From assembly GCA_035455925.1 (NCBI GenBank), contig DATIEE010000029.1, positions 31,101 to 95,100 of the forward strand: DNA of 64,000 nucleotides, given 5' to 3'. Origin of the DNA: Candidatus Babeliales bacterium (GTDB lineage: Bacteria > Babelota > Babeliae > Babelales > Vermiphilaceae). Position numbers and translations under genes: made by a program. This document shows positions 47,599-57,346 of this stretch, one piece after another; position 1 is the stretch's first letter; each line of letters begins with the position of its first letter. The notes under the pieces were generated by a model. That model was not told the origin of the DNA, searched no databases, and was given only the letters and a program-made list of their open reading frames with translations.

Positions 47599-48831
47599 CT
47601 ATCTGAAGTCAATGTCGCCGATAGAAACTATGGTATCATTTGTCGCTAATAAATTAATTTTAAGTTTTTTCGATCCTTCATCTAGGTAGTAGCTAAAAGA
47701 TTTGACAGATATGCCCACCCCTAATTCATGTTCATATGTGTTTTTAGAGCTAAAAAGCTTATCCTTAAATATATTGTTTATATCAAAAATAAATAATATA
47801 TTTTTTTCATTTATTGCCATCACAATACTAATTAAATCTGTTTCTATAAGACCTATATTTTTTATGGTTTTTATATTATAATCGTGATTAGTATCAAACA
47901 TACTTAAAAGAAAGTTTTTTTTACACAATCTCAAATGTTGGCCGTATTTTAAAACAGCTTCTTCAAGATAATATTTATTTATACTTTCAATATTAATGGA
48001 GTATTTCAATATAGAACTGTAATGTTCTGACTTATAATTATCACCAGAAATAAATTGTTTATATTTTAATAAACATTTTATTCTTTCTTCGTTTATTCTG
48101 TTTAAATTGATATTTTCCAACTGATATTTTTTTATATTTATTTGGCTATGTATATGTTGTATTTTTATTATTAGATCTTGATATTCCTTCGTATCTTCGT
48201 TAATTTTCATTTTTAAATTTTTATGTAATTCATTAATAGCTTCATTAAATCTGAGTAAGTCCATCATACAGTTTATATTACTTATTTCCTGTTGTGCAAA
48301 ATCTATTAATGATTCAACATATCGACATTCATTTAAAAATCGTAATTGATTTTTTTGAACTGTTTCAATTGTATTTATAAAATTAGTTACATGCGAAACA
48401 TTGAGTGCTTGAGATGAAGCAATATTGGTTAATGCTATTTTCTTTTCTTGATCTAACGCATTAAAAAATTTTTCAAACAAGTGTATATTAGTATCATTTC
48501 TTAATGCATTATATATCAATAACAGACCGCCATTATTAATTTTTTTATAAGCGGTACTAATATCTATCATTTGCGTGGGATACAATGAACCATTCTGTTG
48601 TTTATAGAGATTTTTTAACGCAGGAATCTTTGCAAGAAACTCATACTCTATGGATAATTTTTGTTTATCATTCGTAATAATACAAATTTCATTTTTCTTA
48701 AATGTTTTTAAACTTGCACTGTGTTTATTAATTATACACGGTATCATCATCGCATTGAGTGGCACTAAAAAAAAAGAATTAAGAAAAAAAGTAACATATT
48801 TTGTTAAATTACTATTGTTGTTACAATTCAT
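47599..48831 (-). CDS. Secreted coiled-coil protein of unknown function
   Basis: 410 residues. Signal peptide (SFFLVPLNA-MMIPC), helical N-terminal region (INTIETVQKNQLRFLNEC), coiled-coil-like middle (LHKNLKMKINEDTKEYQDLI), and a beta-rich end (VGISVKSFSYYLDEG). No recognised domain. Confidence 0.6.
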   Translation of the reverse strand: MNCNNNSNLTKYVTFFLNSFFLVPLNAMMIPCIINKHSASLKTFKKNEICIITNDKQKLSIEYEFLAKIPALKNLYKQQNGSLYPTQMIDISTAYKKINNGGLLLIYNALRNDTNIHLFEKFFNALDQEKKIALTNIASSQALNVSHVTNFINTIETVQKNQLRFLNECRYVESLIDFAQQEISNINCMMDLLRFNEAINELHKNLKMKINEDTKEYQDLIIKIQHIHSQINIKKYQLENINLNRINEERIKCLLKYKQFISGDNYKSEHYSSILKYSINIESINKYYLEEAVLKYGQHLRLCKKNFLLSMFDTNHDYNIKTIKNIGLIETDLISIVMAINEKNILFIFDINNIFKDKLFSSKNTYEHELGVGISVKSFSYYLDEGSKKLKINLLATNDTIVSIGDIDFR

Positions 48832-48975
48832 GAAAATCTTTCAATAAAATTTTATAGTATACCTAAAACGTTTATAGTATAAATGAATTCTATTTGAAGA
48901 CAATATTTTTATGAAAAATTGATAGAGCAAAAGAACTTACTGAAAGACATTAAATGTTTAATAACCTAATGATTA

Positions 48976-49881
48976 CTAAACAATATTTTGTATTTGTTCA
49001 CGCATTTTTTCAATTTCAACTTTAACATTAATCGCGTGCGAACTTATTATTGAGTCAGAGCACTTTGCCGCAATGGTATTGATTTCACGTCCAAGTTCTT
49101 GAAGAGTGAAGTCTAATCGTTTACCTTTTTCAAGTTCTTCTTGATTAAGTGTTGTTTCTAAATGATTAAGATGACTTTTAAAGCGAGTAATTTCTTCATG
49201 GATATCTATTTTATCCAGCATAAAATAAAGATTATTTTTTTGTGCATTTACGATTAAATTTTCGTCAGCACCAATTTCCTGTAACATTATATGTATTTTT
49301 TTTTTATATTCTTCAACAAAAATATGTGCCCGTTCAACAATTGCATTAATTTCTTGCTTTATAATTACTATGCGGCTTTCTAAATCACAAGCCAGTGTAG
49401 CGCCCTCAATATATCGCTCATCAATAACTTTTTTTATAAGTTCAGTTATTGTGTTTAAAATAGAATCTGTTGACTGTTGATCAAGTGGCTGTTCTTCTTT
49501 TGAGAAAATATTAGGTAAACGTAGTATATGATCCAGTTTAATCTCAGCGGATAAATCATATTTTGTTATTATATTTTTCATAGAAGCCACATATCCATCA
49601 ATAACTGTCATTGCAGGAGTAATAGAACTATCAAAAATATTTGGATTACTTATGTATGCAGTTACATAAATATGTCCACGACGTAACATTTCTTTACATT
49701 GCTTAATGATGATTGTTTCAAATTGAGATAATCCAAGCGGCAATTTTATTGTATTTTCAAAAAAACGAGAATTGAGTGATTTTACATTCATTGAAACGCT
49801 TGATCGTTCTCCTGATGGTGTAGTTATAACAAATGTTTTTGATGCAAATCCTGTCATGCTGCAAATCGTATATTTTTTCAT
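48976..49881 (-). CDS. yicC: YicC-family endoribonuclease-like protein
   Basis: 301 residues. The N-terminal SMTGFA motif (residues 8-13), VKSLNSRFFENTIKLP and the C-terminal GREINTIAAKCSD...IKVEIEKMREQIQNI are hallmarks of YicC. YicC has been described as an endoribonuclease degrading a small RNA in E. coli. It is 29 bases downstream of yebC on the minus strand, an unusual pairing likely co-transcribed. Confidence 0.9.
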   Translation of the reverse strand: MKKYTICSMTGFASKTFVITTPSGERSSVSMNVKSLNSRFFENTIKLPLGLSQFETIIIKQCKEMLRRGHIYVTAYISNPNIFDSSITPAMTVIDGYVASMKNIITKYDLSAEIKLDHILRLPNIFSKEEQPLDQQSTDSILNTITELIKKVIDERYIEGATLACDLESRIVIIKQEINAIVERAHIFVEEYKKKIHIMLQEIGADENLIVNAQKNNLYFMLDKIDIHEEITRFKSHLNHLETTLNQEELEKGKRLDFTLQELGREINTIAAKCSDSIISSHAINVKVEIEKMREQIQNIV

Positions 49882-49910
49882 CAGGATATATCCTTTTTAT
49901 TGTAATGAAC

Positions 49911-50624
49911 TTAACCAAGATTGGTGTATACGTTTTTTACATCCTCATGGTCTTGCACGGTAGATAAAAACTCAAGAACTTTGGTTGATTTATTTTCAGG
50001 AAGTTCTATGATATTTTTTGCAACCCACTCAAGACCAGAATTTTCAATTCTTAAGCCCGCTTTTTCAATAGTTTCTTTTATTGATTCAAAAGATTTAATG
50101 TCACAATATATTGTATAATTGTTTCCATCAATTTGTATGTCCTTGATGTCATATTCGATAAGATGCTCCAGAAGTTCATCTTCAGTTATTTTTCCGGTTG
50201 CATTAACTACGCCTAGTTTTTCAAACATCCAGCTTACCGCTCCTGCTTCTCCTAATGTGCCACCATTTTCTGAAAATAAACGACGAAACTCTGCAATAGT
50301 GCGATTTTTATTATCAGTAATAGCATCAACCATAACAGCAATTCCGTTAGGAGCATAACCCTCGTAAGTATATTCTTCATACTGTACGCCAGGAAGTTCA
50401 CCAGTCCCTTTTTTAATTGCACGCAGTGCATTTTCAATAGGCATATTAGCTTCTTTGCCTTTTTCAATAAGTAGCCGCAAACGAGGATTCATATCAGGAT
50501 TGCCGCCACCTTCACGAGCTGCAATTGTAATTTCTTTGATGATTTTGGTAAAAACTTTAGCTTTTTTTCCGTCTTCTTTAGCTTTTTTATGCTTAATATT
50601 AGCCCATTTACTATGACCTGCCAT
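49911..50624 (-). CDS. yebC: YebC/PmpR-family translation or transcription factor
   Basis: 237 residues from the ATG at 50624, where MAGHSKWANIKHKKAKEDGKK is the invariant family start, with GGAG upstream. The three YebC domains are full length. The family acts in regulation and, as recently shown, in relieving ribosome stalling on poly-proline stretches. ruvB lies about 240 bases upstream, echoing the usual yebC-ruv neighbourhood; ruvA and ruvC are not adjacent. Confidence 0.95.
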   Translation of the reverse strand: MAGHSKWANIKHKKAKEDGKKAKVFTKIIKEITIAAREGGGNPDMNPRLRLLIEKGKEANMPIENALRAIKKGTGELPGVQYEEYTYEGYAPNGIAVMVDAITDNKNRTIAEFRRLFSENGGTLGEAGAVSWMFEKLGVVNATGKITEDELLEHLIEYDIKDIQIDGNNYTIYCDIKSFESIKETIEKAGLRIENSGLEWVAKNIIELPENKSTKVLEFLSTVQDHEDVKNVYTNLG

Positions 50625-50866
50625 GACTTTTGTATCTCCGCAATTGGTAAGAACATTATTATATGAATTATTGTATGTGTTAATTTTAACGCTAATTAGC
50701 GTATAAAACAAGAAAATCTCGGTTTTAAAATTGCGAAAATATGAGCTTATTTCTTTAATGAAATTGGTTAATTATTTCATAATACTTGCCACTCTTCAGT
50801 AATAAAAATAATTTATAGACATTCTTATAAGCATTCTAGTCTAAAATTTTTTTTATTAAAACTGTA

Positions 50867-51874
50867 TCATGGAATTGATTGTTGCCCGAGAAATCGTTTA
50901 ATTAATAAAGGCAATATTTTTGCTGGGATTTGTCTTCCACGTGAGGTGCGCTCAAGGTATCCCTTACGTAGCAAGTATGGTTCATACGCAAGCTCAATAG
51001 TATCAGCATCTTCACCAATCAAAGAAGCAAGTGTATCGAGTCCGACAGGGCCTCCATTAAAATTACAAACTAATTTTTGCAAAATCATATTATCAATGGC
51101 AGTAAGCCCATCATAATCAATTCCTAAAAATTGCAGTGATTCTATAATAAAGTTTTTATCGATATTTACTTTACGCACTTGAGCTAAATCACGAATACGA
51201 CGAACTATTTTTTTTGCAATCCGCGGAGTTCCTCGTGAACACGCACCAATCATCAATGCAGCATCAAGAGGAATTGATAAATTAAGAAAATGAGCGCTTT
51301 GTATGACAATATCGCGTAATTCTTCATCAGTATAAAAATCAAGTCGTTCAAGAATACCAAATCGACTTCGTAATGGTGCTGAAATTATACCACTCTTAGT
51401 TGTTGCGCCAATAAGGGTAAAAGGATGAATAGGTAAACTGACTGATTTTGCACCAGCTCCTTGACCAATAACGACATCAACTCGATATTGTTCCATAGCG
51501 CTATATAACACTTCTTCAACGCTTGCTGGCATACGATGTATTTCATCAATAAAAAAAATATCACGAGATTGCAAACTGGATAACATCCCTACCAAGTCAC
51601 CCGTTCGCTCTATCATTGGCCCACTGCATAATTTTATACTAACATTCATAATACGCGCCATAATCATCGAAAGTGTTGTTTTACCTAACCCTGGCGGACC
51701 AAATAATAATAAATGATCTAATGGCTCATTACGCATTTTTGCTGCTTGTGTATAAATAGATAACTTCTCCTTAAGTTCTTTCTGTCCAATATAATCATCA
51801 AATGATTGAGGAGAAAAATCATGCGCGCGTTCTTCAGGCGCTTGTCCCATATCAAGGACTAAAGGTGTTTTCAT
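50867..51874 (-). CDS. ruvB: Holliday junction helicase RuvB
   Basis: 335 residues. Walker A GPPGLGKTT, Walker B FIDEIHRM, sensor and arginine-finger segments (LIGATTKSGIISAPLRSRFG), and a C-terminal winged helix (EPYLLRKGYLERTSRGRQ). It drives branch migration with RuvA during recombination. Its start lies 33 bases after rodA. Confidence 0.97.
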   Translation of the reverse strand: MKTPLVLDMGQAPEERAHDFSPQSFDDYIGQKELKEKLSIYTQAAKMRNEPLDHLLLFGPPGLGKTTLSMIMARIMNVSIKLCSGPMIERTGDLVGMLSSLQSRDIFFIDEIHRMPASVEEVLYSAMEQYRVDVVIGQGAGAKSVSLPIHPFTLIGATTKSGIISAPLRSRFGILERLDFYTDEELRDIVIQSAHFLNLSIPLDAALMIGACSRGTPRIAKKIVRRIRDLAQVRKVNIDKNFIIESLQFLGIDYDGLTAIDNMILQKLVCNFNGGPVGLDTLASLIGEDADTIELAYEPYLLRKGYLERTSRGRQIPAKILPLLIKRFLGQQSIP

Positions 51875-51907
51875 AGTATATTCTTTTCTTGATTGTATTA
51901 TTTATTA

Positions 51908-53005
51908 TTATCTGCAACGTAACATAATATTTTGAAATCCTCCAAGACATGCAATAGTTATCCATAAATTGGCAATTCCATAGCTTATCAATGGTAATGG
52001 AATACCAACAATTGGAAGAATGCCAAGCACCATACCAATATTTATGATTGTTGCCAATAATATATGCAATAATAAGCCACAGGCAAAAAGTTGAGCGTAT
52101 GTATCTTTTAATGTTTTGATAAGTAAAAATGACCTACAAAACAGTAGGCCATAACATAACAGTAAAAAACACGCACCCACAAAACCCAATTCTTCGCATA
52201 AAACAGCAAAAATGAAATCGGTTCTGCTTTCTGGTAAAAATTGCAATTTATTTTGCGTTCCATTAAATAAACCTTTTCCCCACAAACCCCCTGAACCAAT
52301 TGCAATACTCGCTTGCTCTATATGATAACCTTCTCGCTTTTGATCTCCTTGACCTAAAAAAACAATTATACGATTTTTTTGATAATCTCTGAGAACAAAT
52401 GACCATATAAATGGCGTCATAACAAGAGTTATGATCAGACTATATACAAAAAACTTTTTATGTAATCCCGCAAGCCAGCAAAGAATCAAACCAGAAAACA
52501 AAACAATTAATGACGTACCAAGATCAGGTTGTTTAAGTATTAAGACAAAACTAACACCTAACATTATTAGTAATGGAATAAAAAGCCCAAATGAATAAAT
52601 AACCGCTTTTTTCCGTATATGTAAATAATTCATCATATATGCAGGAAATAAAAATTTTACCAGCTCTGATGGCTGAAGTTTAAAAAAAACCAAGTTTATC
52701 CAACGTTTTGCACCCATTCCCATGCTTCCTTTAATGAGGGTAAATATGAGCAGAGCGATAACTATAAAATATGCTACATATCCCCAACGCATAACATTAC
52801 GGTAGTCAGGGATCAAACAAAGGAAATAGATGACAATTCCACTGCATAATCCAATTGCTTGTTTAATAAAAAAAGAAGAAAATGGTTTTTCGTGATTATA
52901 TGTTGAACTAAAAATAAAAAGCAATCCACACGCAGAAAGAAATATCATAAGAAAAAATGTTATAAAATCGAAAGAACGCGTTGTTGAGCGATAATTAATA
53001 TTCAT
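51908..53005 (-). CDS. rodA: Rod-shape SEDS glycosyltransferase RodA
   Basis: 365 residues, about ten membrane helices. SEDS signature FIFAVLCEELGFVGA and the C-terminal GIPLPLISYG are clear. It polymerises peptidoglycan in cell elongation with a class B penicillin-binding protein (none in the window), implying that a peptidoglycan wall and an elongating cell are retained despite the host-adapted genome. AAGGAACAT before the ATG. Confidence 0.95.
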   Translation of the reverse strand: MNINYRSTTRSFDFITFFLMIFLSACGLLFIFSSTYNHEKPFSSFFIKQAIGLCSGIVIYFLCLIPDYRNVMRWGYVAYFIVIALLIFTLIKGSMGMGAKRWINLVFFKLQPSELVKFLFPAYMMNYLHIRKKAVIYSFGLFIPLLIMLGVSFVLILKQPDLGTSLIVLFSGLILCWLAGLHKKFFVYSLIITLVMTPFIWSFVLRDYQKNRIIVFLGQGDQKREGYHIEQASIAIGSGGLWGKGLFNGTQNKLQFLPESRTDFIFAVLCEELGFVGACFLLLCYGLLFCRSFLLIKTLKDTYAQLFACGLLLHILLATIINIGMVLGILPIVGIPLPLISYGIANLWITIACLGGFQNIMLRCR

Positions 53006-53133
53006 ATGTTCCTTAATATATATGCTATGTATGATATCATACCATGATTAAGAAACATTTTTGATCGTATAAATTAAAATATTCCCATTTTGTGTATTAG
53101 CGCAAAACAGGAATATCTTTAAAAATTTTATCT

Positions 53134-53832
53134 TTACTTTATGAGTGGCTCTCGACAGAACGGACAGGTATTATCTTTTCTCACAATATCATTTAAACAT
53201 GACTGGCAAATGCGTTCAGAATGTTTATTTTTACAGGGAATTACAACAGTAGGTTTTTCTTCGTAGCAAATAGCGCATTCCGCAATGATTTGTTGAGTTT
53301 GCTGAACTGGCCGATTGGTGATATCTTTTTGCGCTTTATTTGCAGCTGATTCAACAAATGTAGCTACCGCAACAATAATGCGTTGCGCCTCTTTTTTGTT
53401 ATCCAATGTAAAGCTTTTTGATTTAACTTGTGTACTGAGCGTTCTCATGCCCATTTCTATTTGAGCAAAAATATTTTTTTGTTTTGCTAAATCATTCGCA
53501 GTAGATAATCCACGAGTAATTTTTATAGCATTAACAAGATCTACATTGGCTTTTTCTATAGTCGCCATTGGATTGAGTAAATCAGAATCTTTCATTCCAA
53601 TTAAATTTTTGCAGTTCTCTATTACAAATAGTTTTGCTCCGGCAATAGCCTCATTCCATCTCACAAGATTTTGATTTTGCGTTGCAGCGATATTTTTGTC
53701 AAACAAATTTCCTTGACCAAAAACTGTACCAAAACTGATATTGAATTTTTGTAACACCTCATTTGCAGTTACACCATACAATCCTGATGCTATTATTAAT
53801 AATCCGCTGAACATGATAGATTGCTTCTTCAT
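53134..53832 (-). CDS. Secreted helical protein with C-terminal RING-like domain
   Basis: 232 residues from the ATG at 53832 (AAGGAATACATT upstream). Signal peptide to about residue 20 (SGLLIIASGLYG), a helical middle domain, and a RING-like domain at 185-232: C186xxC189, C200, H204, C209xxC212, C223xxC226. All eight zinc ligands are present; the spacer between His and the next Cys is one residue longer than usual. RING domains recruit E2 ubiquitin enzymes in eukaryotes, so this may be an exported E3-like effector; not experimentally shown. Confidence 0.75.
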   Translation of the reverse strand: MKKQSIMFSGLLIIASGLYGVTANEVLQKFNISFGTVFGQGNLFDKNIAATQNQNLVRWNEAIAGAKLFVIENCKNLIGMKDSDLLNPMATIEKANVDLVNAIKITRGLSTANDLAKQKNIFAQIEMGMRTLSTQVKSKSFTLDNKKEAQRIIVAVATFVESAANKAQKDITNRPVQQTQQIIAECAICYEEKPTVVIPCKNKHSERICQSCLNDIVRKDNTCPFCREPLIK

Positions 53833-53889
53833 AATGTATTCCTTTTTAAAATATATCTTCACCCTTGATTAGTACGTTCATTAAGCAGT

Positions 53890-54426
53890 TTACATATTTG
53901 TTAAGTTTATCATGTCAGAAACTATTTTATTAATACGATCAACCATTTCTTCTAAAGATTTTTTAATAGTAATGACAACGTTTTTAGCATCCTTTTTATT
54001 GCTGAGCGTCATATTGATTATCATAAGCTTACTAATGCATTTGTTTAAACTCTCATTTATGGAAGCCAATTTATAGCTTAGAATTACAAAATCATCTCGA
54101 GTAGAAAATTCACGAATAGTCTTTATTATATTGATTAGATCCATATTAATTTTTTCTAAACATGATACAGCATTGATAATATCAGAATCTTGCATACCAA
54201 TTAAATTTTTACTATTATCTATTACAAATCTTTTTGCTATCGCAAACGTATCAAACCACTGATTAAAAATTGAAGGACTAAATCCTTTTGGATTTGTTCC
54301 ATATCCTTTATTTTCAAGATCACGAGATCCTTGGGACAGTCTATTGATAACTTCTATATAAGTTGCTCCATATAACCCTGATGCCATTATTAATAACGTG
54401 CTGAGCATGATAAATTTCTTTTTCAT
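53890..54426 (-). CDS. Secreted helical protein, RING-less paralog
   Basis: 178 residues from the ATG at 54426 (AAGGATATAT upstream). Its signal peptide (MLSTLLIMASGLYGAT) and helical domain match the next gene: KNLIGMQDSDIINAV against KNLIGMKDSDLLNPM, and SNKKDA against DNKKEA. It ends before the RING part. It looks like a duplicate that never had, or lost, the RING tail. Co-oriented with a 57-base gap, so probably one operon. Confidence 0.7.
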   Translation of the reverse strand: MKKKFIMLSTLLIMASGLYGATYIEVINRLSQGSRDLENKGYGTNPKGFSPSIFNQWFDTFAIAKRFVIDNSKNLIGMQDSDIINAVSCLEKINMDLINIIKTIREFSTRDDFVILSYKLASINESLNKCISKLMIINMTLSNKKDAKNVVITIKKSLEEMVDRINKIVSDMINLTNM

Positions 54427-54633
54427 CAATATATCCTTTTTTAAATACTACATAACTATAATATCTTTTAATTTATAATAGAACTTTTATTTTGACAAAA
54501 GCAATAATTTATAGCAAAAGAAATGTTTTTTGAACAGGAATGAACGACCTTATTAGTGATATTGGAATAACATTAGAAATAATTTTTCGACAAAAAAGTA
54601 CATCATTAAATTTTTTGTTAAAAATTATAACGT

Positions 54634-54900
54634 TTATTTCTGCAGAAAATTATATATTTTGGCAGTGAACCAAAGAATAAGAAATGCCATAATTGTATGA
54701 GTTATACACCCTAGTACAATAGCATGAGGAGTCACTTTAATGAAAGATTTAATAAGACTTAACTTTGGCATCATATGCATTGTTCCAACAGAATTTAGCA
54801 GTTGAGATGGCCAAAATTTTAAAGCTAATGCTAAGCTTATATATATTATACATACTGTTATCGCACCAGCAATTCCAAAATCACGTGCATTAATTTTCAT
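54634..54900 (-). CDS. Small two-helix membrane protein
   Basis: 88 residues. Two hydrophobic helices (residues 10-28 and 57-80) with a basic N-terminus and a closing AKIYN motif. The layout resembles the DUF5676 membrane family, but that match is from memory of pattern only. Paralog of the next gene. Confidence 0.6.
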   Translation of the reverse strand: MKINARDFGIAGAITVCIIYISLALALKFWPSQLLNSVGTMHMMPKLSLIKSFIKVTPHAIVLGCITHTIMAFLILWFTAKIYNFLQK

Positions 54901-54990
54901 GATTATCTCTTTATTATGCGTTAACCAATATCATTAAATTCTTTTACAAACCTTAAATTCTTTTGATTAGTAAAAAAAATGCAGTGAAAA

Positions 54991-55254
54991 TTAAGTATTT
55001 TTTTGTTGTGAATTATATATTTTTGCAATGAGCCAAAAAACAAAAAACCCTACAATTGCATGGGTTAAACATCCCACAACAAGAGCGCCGGGTGTTAGTG
55101 TCATAAAAAAATTACTAACCTTTACTTGATTAGTTGCACTGAGTAAATTAAGTATCATTGATGGCCGTAATTTAACAATTAATATAAAAACAAGATAAAT
55201 GGAAAGACCAGTTACTGCGCCAATTATACCTGACTTGCGTAAATTAATTTTCAT
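54991..55254 (-). CDS. Small two-helix membrane protein (paralog)
   Basis: 87 residues from the ATG at 55254 (GAGAGA upstream; an in-frame TTG at 55260 is rejected). Shares MKINLRKSGIIGA...TPGALVVGCLTHAI and the FWLIAKIYN ending with its neighbour, so a tandem duplication. Confidence 0.6.
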   Translation of the reverse strand: MKINLRKSGIIGAVTGLSIYLVFILIVKLRPSMILNLLSATNQVKVSNFFMTLTPGALVVGCLTHAIVGFFVFWLIAKIYNSQQKNT

Positions 55255-55326
55255 TGCCAATCTCTCTTTTTTTTTAAAAACATACTATGCATTACCATTA
55301 TTTTCATTATATGAAAGTACTGCATA

Positions 55327-55383
55327 AAAAAACAATAAAACGCTCATATATTTTAAATATATATGAGCGTTTTATTGTTTTTT
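55327..55383. terminator. Strong 25-bp bidirectional terminator
   Basis: A perfect 25-bp stem (55327-55351 with 55359-55383) containing CGCTCATATA and ending in A/T-runs, just after the stop of the minus gene at 55392. Confidence 0.85.
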
Positions 55384-55391
55384 ATAATTTA

Positions 55392-55961
55392 TTACAATGA
55401 TTGTGGCAACAGTCGCGTGCGCTTTTCATGTGGTATTATTCCATCATTATCAAACACGCAAAAAACTAGGCCAGTTTTTTTTGCCGCTACAGCACTATAT
55501 AAAACTTTATAATAAATCTGATTGATATAGGCATAAAGTTCTTGAATTTTTGTCTCCAACTTTTGCCACAATCGTTCTTCTTCTTTTTCAGTTAAATCTT
55601 TTTTACGAGTAATTTTTTCCTGGATTTTTTCAACATATTTTTGAATAATTTGTACAATATTCAAACCGAGCTTCTCATATGTTGGCAACATTTCTTCCTG
55701 TGATTCAATATATTGAGCACACTTTATGAATAGTGGAATAGTTGCTTCATCATTAAATGCAAAAAGATTGAGGAATATAAGTTGTTGTTCTTGAGAAAGA
55801 GAACTGCATACCTCATCAGCCCATATTTGTGCATCTTTTTTTATAGCAGTCGTTAACTGCTCAAATGGATGTGTTGCTGTTGACACTGCATTGATCATAA
55901 TTTGTGGCAAAAAAATCATTTGAGCCAAAAAAATAGCTTGTAAAAAAATTTTGTTCATCAT
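55392..55961 (-). CDS. Secreted helical protein of unknown function
   Basis: 189 residues. Signal peptide (hydrophobic to about residue 24), Glu/Lys-rich helices with coiled-coil character (KIQEKITRKKDLTEKEEERLWQ). The closing IIPHEKRTRLLPQSL parallels ILPQEHRSLLPHPE in the upstream neighbour, so the two are probably distant paralogs and co-transcribed (11-base gap). Confidence 0.55.
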   Translation of the reverse strand: MMNKIFLQAIFLAQMIFLPQIMINAVSTATHPFEQLTTAIKKDAQIWADEVCSSLSQEQQLIFLNLFAFNDEATIPLFIKCAQYIESQEEMLPTYEKLGLNIVQIIQKYVEKIQEKITRKKDLTEKEEERLWQKLETKIQELYAYINQIYYKVLYSAVAAKKTGLVFCVFDNDGIIPHEKRTRLLPQSL

Positions 55962-55972
55962 AGCACCTTCTT

Positions 55973-56917
55973 TTATGATTGGGACAATAATTCAATTTCA
56001 GGATACATACTTATAATGTGAAATATGTGTTCAAATACATTTTCTGGGTGAGGCAATAAAGACCGATGTTCTTGGGGTAATATATCACGCGCTCCAAATA
56101 ATGTCGTTGCACAGTTTGTATCAAATGAAGTTGATGTCATCTTGTTATACAAAATTGTATAATAATCTTTATATATCTCCACACTCATGATAACCAATTG
56201 AGATAAGTGATCAGATGCCATGTTGGCAGTAATGGCCACATTATCAGCAACCATTTGCACGTGAGAATTCTGTCTTAAAATACTATCGAGAATAAATAAC
56301 GATGTATTATGCATTTCATTTTGTGGTATTACAAAAGGCAGATCGCCTTCGCTCATGCCTTTGTATAAACCTGCAATTACGTAAAGACGCTGTATATTGC
56401 TGACAGTATCATTATTAAATTGTTGGAGTAATTTTTTTGTTATATCACTATTATTATCTGCCCATGTACGCAATTTTGTTTGAGCATCACATTGCAAGCT
56501 TTCTAAAGCAGTATCGATTATTAATCTACTATTTTGTTCATAATGCTTTAAACACATATTTAATATTTGAGCATAAACAGAGCGTGCATTGATAATGTAT
56601 GACAAGCGTTCTATTACAAGCTTTAATCTTGTCAGACCCTCAACCGGATTTTTATTTTCAGCAATATCTAATCGTATAGATTGTTCCAATCGAAGTAGCG
56701 AAGAAGTAAGTTGCCGAACCTTTGATTCAATAATCGCGTTAGCATAAAGAAGATATAAATAATTAGCAATAATCTGCAAGTCTTGTGGTGTCATTGAATC
56801 AATAAAAGATGATTGCCAAACTAATAAATGGTCTTTATTGAGGGTAGTAGAAAATAATGCCGATGAAGAAAAAACAATGAAAAAAAATAATAAAAAAAAC
56901 GAGCGAATAATTGACAT
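55973..56917 (-). CDS. Secreted helical protein of unknown function
   Basis: 314 residues from the ATG at 56917 (AGAGGTTATTG upstream). An earlier in-frame start at 57028 lies inside tRNA-Pro and is rejected. Signal peptide (FFLLFFFIVFSSSALF), then long helices. A C-terminal ILPQEHRSLLPHP motif is shared with the next gene. Unknown function. Confidence 0.6.
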   Translation of the reverse strand: MSIIRSFFLLFFFIVFSSSALFSTTLNKDHLLVWQSSFIDSMTPQDLQIIANYLYLLYANAIIESKVRQLTSSLLRLEQSIRLDIAENKNPVEGLTRLKLVIERLSYIINARSVYAQILNMCLKHYEQNSRLIIDTALESLQCDAQTKLRTWADNNSDITKKLLQQFNNDTVSNIQRLYVIAGLYKGMSEGDLPFVIPQNEMHNTSLFILDSILRQNSHVQMVADNVAITANMASDHLSQLVIMSVEIYKDYYTILYNKMTSTSFDTNCATTLFGARDILPQEHRSLLPHPENVFEHIFHIISMYPEIELLSQS

Positions 56918-56955
56918 CAATAACCTCTTAGATATAAATCTCTTAGATATAAAAA

Positions 56956-57032
56956 TGGTCGGGGTGGCCAGACTCGAACTGACAACCCCTCGCTCCCAAA
57001 GCGAGTGCGCTACCAAATTGCGCCACACCCCG
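56956..57032 (-). tRNA. tRNA-Pro (anticodon TGG)
   Basis: 77 bases including encoded CCA. Acceptor CGGGGTG / CACCCCG, D-arm GCGC...GCGC, anticodon stem CTCGC / GCGAG with loop TTTGGGA, T-arm GTCAG-TTCGAGT-CTGGC. Confidence 0.95.
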
Positions 57033-57114
57033 AATACCTATGATAAATCTGAAGATACTATAAAGTACTTCTTTTTGTTCTGATCTGCAAGTATTTTTAA
57101 GAACTATTTTTTTT

Positions 57115-57191
57115 TGGGGTGAATGGTGGGGATCGAACCCACGACAACCAGAGCCACAATCTGGTGCTCTACCAACTGAGCTACATCCACC
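57115..57191 (-). tRNA. tRNA-His (anticodon GTG)
   Basis: 77 bases with G-1 (57191) opposite C73 as required for tRNA-His, and an encoded CCA. Acceptor GTGGATG / CATTCAC, anticodon stem CCAGA / TCTGG with loop TTGTGGC, T-arm GTGGG-TTCGATC-CCCAC. Confidence 0.95.
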
Positions 57192-57346
57192 ATATGAAAT
57201 CAGTTTTAATTATACGGTTTTATAGATAAAAATCAAAAAAACATTTCGTTTGTAGCAAGGTAGTGATTGTTCAATGTTAAAATATTTGCTATTATATACT
57301 AATAACAAACAATAAATTGTTGTTTTTAATAAATAGGAAAAAACAT

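Noticed and set aside
56918..57028. N-terminal extension of the 55973 gene
   Set aside because: The extra residues are encoded by the tRNA-Pro gene on the same strand; the ATG at 56917 with AGAGG is the real start.
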